From the NCBI GenBank assembly GCA_934661005.1, contig CAKUIK010000044.1, positions 1-18,060 of the forward strand: a stretch of 18,060 nt of DNA, read 5' to 3'. Made by a program: the position numbers and the translations under genes. Source of the stretch: an uncultured Slackia sp. (GTDB lineage Bacteria > Actinomycetota > Coriobacteriia > Coriobacteriales > Eggerthellaceae). This document shows, piece by piece, positions 14,913-18,060 of the stretch (the first letter of the stretch is position 1; every line of letters starts with the position of its first letter). The notes under the pieces are model-generated. The model had not been told where the DNA came from and searched no databases. It saw nothing but the letters and a program-made list of their open reading frames with translations.

Positions 14913-15052
14913 GCTCCGGTTTCGCCGCGTATGGAAGCCGTCGGTGTTCACTTTTGCTCTTCATTCCAATACGAAACACCGCCAAGCGAGCACATAGCGA
15001 GCCGAAGGCGAACGGTAGCTCGCTGTGGCTCCAGACGCGGCGAAACCGGAGC
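14913..15052 (-). repeat. Long-armed palindromic repeat element, copy 2
   Basis: Outer arms of 22 nt (14913-14934 and 15031-15052; GCTCCGGTTTCGCCGCGT core) are inverted repeats with one mismatch around a 96-nt interior. Read on the minus strand, the interior lines up with copy 1: GAGCTACCGTTCGC, CTATGTGC, TTGGCGGTGTTTCG, AAAGTGAACACCGACGGC. It also contains an inner helix AGCGAG/CTCGCT (14996-15001, 15019-15024) continued by CCG/CGG. It starts 12 nt after the nanE stop codon, so it would be in the 3' untranslated part of that transcript. Confidence 0.75.
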
Positions 15053-15064
15053 GGGGAGTCGTTT

Positions 15065-15742
15065 TTACTCCACTGCTTCGACGAACCAGGAGGTAATGCT
15101 CGTGGGATGCGTGATGGCGGTGCCAACCACAACCGCCCACGCGCCCGCATCCATCGCAGCCTTCGCATCGGCCGGGGTATGCACGCGGCCCTCACAAATA
15201 ACAGGCTTATCAGGGAATTCGGCAACCGCCTGAGCAACGAGCGCCACATCGGGGCCGTCGGTCATGCCGCAATCGATAGCAGCGCCAGGGTGAGAAAGCG
15301 TCGTGGAAGCGATATCGCACCCAATGGCAAAAGCGTGGCGAATATCCTCGATGGTGGAGCAGTCGGCCATCACGAGCACGCCCTCTTCTTTCAGCGGGCG
15401 CACGGTATCTTCCAGCGTTTTGCCATCAGGGCGAGGGCGATCGGTAGCGTCGATAGCAACGATGTCGGCGCCAGCCGCGACGCACGCTCTGGCATGACGC
15501 AAGGTCGGCGTAATATACACGCCCTCATGGCCTTCTTTCCAAATGCCAATGACGGGAACCTCGGTGCGGCCTTTAATGGCAGAGATATCGGAAAGGCCCT
15601 GGCAGCGAATGCCGCCAGCGCCGCCAAGTTCGCATGCGCGCGCCATTTGCGCCATGGTCTCGGGATGGCGAAGAGGTTCGCCCATATACGCTTGGCAGCT
15701 TACGATGAGCTTGCCCTTGAGTTGCTCAATGATAGGATCCAT
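15065..15742 (-). CDS. nanE: N-acylglucosamine-6-phosphate 2-epimerase (ManNAc-6-P epimerase)
   Basis: Interconverts N-acetylmannosamine-6-phosphate and N-acetylglucosamine-6-phosphate, feeding sialic acid or ManNAc carbon into amino-sugar catabolism. 225 residues, typical for this TIM-barrel enzyme. Family segments: KGKLIVSCQA (9-18), GGAGGIRCQGLSDISAIK (40-57), PVIGIWKEGHEGVYITPT (63-80) with a Lys in the catalytic position, AIDATDRPRPDGKTL (96-110), and EGRVHTPADAKAAMDAG followed by VVVGTAITHPTSITSWF. The KEGHEGVY stretch replaces the more usual KRDYP-type loop. ATG at 15742 (MDPIIEQLKG) has AGGAG 8 nt upstream, a ribosome site that overlaps the end of the ROK kinase gene; the longer frame to 15886 is only the kinase gene in another frame. 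Last gene of the ROK kinase-nanE pair. Confidence 0.93.
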   Translation of the reverse strand: MDPIIEQLKGKLIVSCQAYMGEPLRHPETMAQMARACELGGAGGIRCQGLSDISAIKGRTEVPVIGIWKEGHEGVYITPTLRHARACVAAGADIVAIDATDRPRPDGKTLEDTVRPLKEEGVLVMADCSTIEDIRHAFAIGCDIASTTLSHPGAAIDCGMTDGPDVALVAQAVAEFPDKPVICEGRVHTPADAKAAMDAGAWAVVVGTAITHPTSITSWFVEAVE

Positions 15743-15752
15743 TGGTCGTCTC

Positions 15753-16679
15753 CTAGTTTTTAATCGTATCCAGCAGATTTTCAGCAGCGCCGATGAGGGG
15801 CGCATTATCGCCGAGCGTTGCGTCGACGATAGGCAAATCGGCGAGAACCCCCGGAGTGCGCTGCTTGAACGCAGCAACCATCGCATCGCGCCAAATGGGA
15901 CCGGCCTTCGTCACCGACCCTGAAACCACAGCGATATCGGGGTCAAAGATATTCGTCCAACCCGCAAGCGCAAGGCCAAGAGCGCGGCCCGCATTCTCGA
16001 TAGTTTGGCGAGCGATGGCTTCGCCAAGTTGAGCACGATGGGAAATCTCCGCCCCTGATTGGTGAACGCCGCTCGCAGCGTAATAGCGAGCCTCGATGCC
16101 GCTTCCCGCAGCAACCGATTCGAGATTTCCATCGGACGCGTCGAGCGTGTTCATCGTGGAACCGATTTCACCCGCGAAGCCATGCTTGCCACGAACGATT
16201 TTGCCATGGCAGATGATGCCGCCACCGAGGCCGGTACCAGGCGCCATGACGACAGCCGTTTGCGCGCCCCTCGCGGCTCCCCATCGAGCCTCGCCCAATG
16301 CATGCGACTGCACATCGCCCAAAACAGCGGTGGGCACGTCGAAACGATTACGCAAAGCATCGCCGAGCGGGCGACCCGACCATCCAGGCATAATCTCATT
16401 CGCATACGCAATGTTGCCCGTATTCACATCAACGCGCCCCGCAGTAGCGACACCAACGCCCACGACGTTTTCGCCTTCCACGACCGCCTCACGACGAACG
16501 TCATCGGCAAAATCGAGGATACGCGCAAGCACAGCTTCCCCACCCTGCTGAGCATCGGTGGGAATCGAGTGTTTTAAAACGACGGAAGGCGCCTCGCCAG
16601 CACGCTCGTAGTGAACGGCAGCACACGCAATTTTCGTTCCACCTACATCAACAGCAACAACGCTGAACGGATATTCCAA
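15753..16679 (-). CDS. ROK family sugar kinase (probable ManNAc kinase), zinc motif missing
   Basis: ROK-family kinase; placed 10 nt before nanE, so most likely phosphorylates ManNAc to ManNAc-6-P (NanK role), though glucokinase or another ROK activity is possible. 308 residues. ATP-site motif VAVDVGGTKIA (8-18), catalytic-Asp region LGDVQSHALGEARWG (120-134), second phosphate loop APGTGLGGGI (146-155) and FAGEIG (168-173). The His that normally follows EIG and the CxCGxxGC zinc motif are absent: the segment reads STMNTLDASDGNLESVAAG. The frame opens at 16727, but the family N-terminus and a GGGAGGG ribosome site 6 nt upstream point to the TTG at 16679 (MEYPFSVVAVDVGG). It starts after a 271-nt gap that follows the aldolase terminator. 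Confidence 0.88.
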   Translation of the reverse strand: MEYPFSVVAVDVGGTKIACAAVHYERAGEAPSVVLKHSIPTDAQQGGEAVLARILDFADDVRREAVVEGENVVGVGVATAGRVDVNTGNIAYANEIMPGWSGRPLGDALRNRFDVPTAVLGDVQSHALGEARWGAARGAQTAVVMAPGTGLGGGIICHGKIVRGKHGFAGEIGSTMNTLDASDGNLESVAAGSGIEARYYAASGVHQSGAEISHRAQLGEAIARQTIENAGRALGLALAGWTNIFDPDIAVVSGSVTKAGPIWRDAMVAAFKQRTPGVLADLPIVDATLGDNAPLIGAAENLLDTIKN

Positions 16680-16950
16680 AGAAACCCTCCCGGAACAGGC
16701 CAAAAGAATGCTTCCTATAGCCCACAATCAATCGGGCCAAGGAATTACCCATCTGACCCATCACTACGCCACAGCAGCGCCATAATAGCGAATGGCCGCG
16801 AGGTATGCCGAGCAAGCCCTCCGCAGAACCACGCGCACTTCGATACGCGAAACATTCCACGCCAAGGGGCAAGCTGGTGCGCCTCGCGGCCACGCAGCGT
16901 CATGACGCCTCCACAAAAGAAACGCCGCCCATGAGGACGGCGCAACAAGA
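16680..16950 (-). promoter_or_regulatory. Upstream region of the ROK kinase gene, with palindrome and weak promoter
   Basis: Gap between aldolase and kinase genes. It contains the aldolase terminator (16914-16942), then a perfect 12-bp palindrome GCGTCATGACGC (16897-16908) that could be an operator, and a weak promoter candidate on the minus strand: TTGGCC (16735-16740), 15-nt spacer, TATAGG (16714-16719). Open frames on the minus strand here are short and lack recognisable features. Confidence 0.35.
16914..16942 (-). terminator. Rho-independent terminator after the aldolase gene
   Basis: Minus-strand CGCCGTCC-TCAT-GGGCGGCG, an 8-bp stem with one G-U pair and a 4-nt loop, followed by TTTCTTTTG. 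It starts 8 nt past the aldolase stop. It makes the aldolase gene a separate unit from ROK kinase-nanE unless read-through occurs. Confidence 0.85.
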
Positions 16951-17871
16951 TTACAGCATGCCGTTCTGCTCGAGAACCGCGCGAATTGCAGCAACGTCTT
17001 CGCCCTCGAGAGCCTGAACGGGCTCACGCATCTGGTTCGTGTTGAACACGCCCATCTGCCATAGAGCGGTCTTGAACGCGCCAACGCCAGCGCCGAAGCC
17101 GACAGTCGCCTTCACGACGCGGGTAACGAACATCAAGCGAGCGAGGTGATCCTGAATCTGGCGGACCTTCTCCCAGTCGCCAGCCTGGAACGCCTTCCAC
17201 TGCTCAACATAGCTATAAGGGTCGATGTTAGCAAGACCAGGAACGGAACCGTCGGCGCCAGCCATGTATGCACCGTCGACGCACACCTCGTGGCCGGTAA
17301 AGACCTGCAGAGGATGGCCAGCGTCTTCGTTCTCGAGGCACAGCCAACGGAAGCTCACGTCGTCGCCCGAGGAATCCTTAACGCCCTGAATAACGCCGTC
17401 TTCGCCGAGGCGAACAAGCATCGTGGGGTCAAGCTTCGTGTGAACACAGACAGGCAGGTCGTAAGCGAACAACGGCAAGTCAGTCTGCTCGCGAATAGCG
17501 CGGAAGTGGCGCTCAGTTTCCTTCGGGCCGCCCAGAGCATAGAACGGAGCGGTCGCAACGAGGCCATCGACGCCGTAGCCCGTAGCGCGCTTTGCCTGGT
17601 CGACAACACGCAGGGTTTCCATATCGATAATGCCGGCAAGCACGGGGACGCGACCATGAACCATGGCGACAGCCTCTTGCAGCACGTGATAACGCTGAGC
17701 GTCGGTAAGGAAGGCAACCTCGCCCGAGGAGCCCAGGAAGAACAGGCCGTCAACACCTGCGTCGATCATACGATTGATCGAGCGCTCGAGAGCCTCGAGG
17801 TCAAGCGTACGCTCGGCGGTCAAAGGAATGACCACGGGAGGAATAACGCCGTGGAATTTGCTTTCAGTCAT
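16951..17871 (-). CDS. DapA/NanA-family class I aldolase (candidate N-acetylneuraminate lyase)
   Basis: Schiff-base TIM-barrel aldolase of the dihydrodipicolinate synthase / N-acetylneuraminate lyase family. 306 residues. Visible: GVIPPVVIPLT (8-18), the carboxylate-binding GSSGE (47-51), the catalytic Tyr137 in FAYDLPVCV, and Schiff-base Lys165 in QGVKDSSGDD. Neighbouring ROK kinase and nanE make a sialic acid lyase (Neu5Ac to ManNAc plus pyruvate) the most coherent role, but YDLP and KDSS are not diagnostic and a keto-deoxy-sugar aldolase or DHDPS is possible. ATG at 17871 (MTESKFHG) has AAAAGGG 7 nt upstream; a longer frame to 17901 would begin at the promoter's start site. It has a good promoter in front and a terminator behind, so it can be expressed alone. 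No sialic acid transporter or sialidase is in the window. Confidence 0.9.
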   Translation of the reverse strand: MTESKFHGVIPPVVIPLTAERTLDLEALERSINRMIDAGVDGLFFLGSSGEVAFLTDAQRYHVLQEAVAMVHGRVPVLAGIIDMETLRVVDQAKRATGYGVDGLVATAPFYALGGPKETERHFRAIREQTDLPLFAYDLPVCVHTKLDPTMLVRLGEDGVIQGVKDSSGDDVSFRWLCLENEDAGHPLQVFTGHEVCVDGAYMAGADGSVPGLANIDPYSYVEQWKAFQAGDWEKVRQIQDHLARLMFVTRVVKATVGFGAGVGAFKTALWQMGVFNTNQMREPVQALEGEDVAAIRAVLEQNGML

Positions 17872-17909
17872 GAGAAGACCCTTTTCTGTTGGATACAGCA
17901 AACATCAAA

Positions 17910-17937
17910 ATTGTAAGCCCTGGTCGGTACGCGTCAA
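17910..17937 (-). promoter_or_regulatory. Sigma-70-type promoter of the aldolase gene
   Basis: Minus strand: -35 TTGACG (17932-17937), 16-nt spacer, -10 TACAAT (17910-17915). Predicted start near 17903, giving a leader of about 32 nt to the ATG at 17871. The best-matching promoter in the window. Confidence 0.7.
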
Positions 17938-18020
17938 GCGGTAAGTGGCAAATTCAGCCCAAGAACAAAGAAAGCCCGTCCCCAGTTGATTTGTAAGTTC
18001 ATCCGAACACTTTGGTTTCG

Positions 18021-18060
18021 TTCTCGAACTCAGCCGAACATGTCCGGCTGAGTTCGAGAA
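18021..18060. repeat. 40-bp near-perfect palindrome at the right edge
   Basis: Arms TTCTCGAACTCAGCCG (18021-18036) and CGGCTGAGTTCGAGAA (18045-18060) are perfect 16-bp inverted repeats around AACATGTC. The right arm ends exactly at the window edge, so it may extend further. No T run follows on the minus strand (CGAAACC), and no gene approaches on the plus strand, so it is not a classical terminator as far as can be seen. Confidence 0.7.

Larger units (their letters stand above)
14574..15064. other. 490-nt gene-free region between nanE and fumarase alpha, rich in inverted repeats
   Basis: No credible gene on either strand; the short open frames here run through inverted repeats and lack family features. 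From high to low coordinates it holds a ~140-nt palindromic element (14913-15052), a 12-bp palindrome AAGTCTAGACTT (14856-14867), an 11-bp perfect hairpin (14825-14855), a second ~140-nt element (14672-14814) in the opposite orientation, an unstructured stretch (14628-14671) and the hairpin next to fumarase alpha (14583-14627). Confidence 0.85.

Noticed and set aside
14757..14951. Short minus-strand open frame in the nanE-fumarase gap
   Set aside because: It runs through both repeat elements and the central hairpin, has no ribosome site and no family features; the inverted repeats explain the sequence better.
16648..17084. Minus-strand small open frames between the aldolase and the ROK kinase
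   Set aside because: They overlap the terminator and the flanking genes in other frames, and show no start site or conserved motif.
17960..18000. Half terminator GGGGACGGGCTTTCTTTG on the minus strand
   Set aside because: It looks like the 3' arm and T run of a terminator, but no complementary 5' arm is present next to it in the window.

Overview
The window looks like a chromosomal stretch of a Coriobacteriia-type actinobacterium (Eggerthellales-like). This is inferred from the moderately high G+C, the anaerobe-style gene set (two-subunit class I Fe-S fumarase, PflX-like radical SAM protein, DegV) and the protein sequences; no rRNA or other marker fixes the taxon. Apart from a truncated integrase at the left edge, every convincing gene lies on the minus strand, so transcription runs from high to low coordinates. 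No tRNA, rRNA, CRISPR array or complete insertion sequence was seen.

Layout, left to right. (1) 1-893: the 3' part of a tyrosine recombinase on the plus strand, visibly richer in G+C than its neighbours, ending tail-to-tail with asd; probably the edge of an integrated element. (2) 976-5907: aspartate-family amino acid genes in two units, thrC-thrB (4-nt overlap, own terminator) and lysC-asd (8-nt overlap). LysC and Asd make aspartate semialdehyde; ThrB and ThrC turn homoserine into threonine; homoserine dehydrogenase is not here. (3) 6101-8018: degV followed by a PflX-like radical SAM gene, 8-nt overlap. (4) 8244-9746: nicotinate phosphoribosyltransferase, bounded by terminators on both sides. 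(5) 9801-14573: a tightly packed run fumarase alpha - fumarase beta - tmk - holB - ricT with overlaps or 2-nt gaps, tying a central carbon enzyme to DNA synthesis (dTMP kinase, clamp loader delta prime) and to RicT. (6) 14574-15064: a 490-nt gene-free stretch dense in inverted repeats, including two diverged, oppositely oriented copies of a ~140-nt long-armed palindromic element. (7) 15065-17871: an amino-sugar cassette of ManNAc-6-P epimerase (nanE), ROK sugar kinase and a DapA/NanA-family aldolase, consistent with sialic acid or ManNAc breakdown. (8) 17872-18060: the aldolase promoter and a 40-bp palindrome at the right edge.

The least ordinary part is the structured intergenic region 14583-15052. 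Other points worth attention are the terminator squeezed between ricT and pncB, the long basic tail on RicT, the missing zinc motif in the ROK kinase, the fumarase-tmk-holB-ricT packing, and several perfect 12-bp palindromes upstream of genes.
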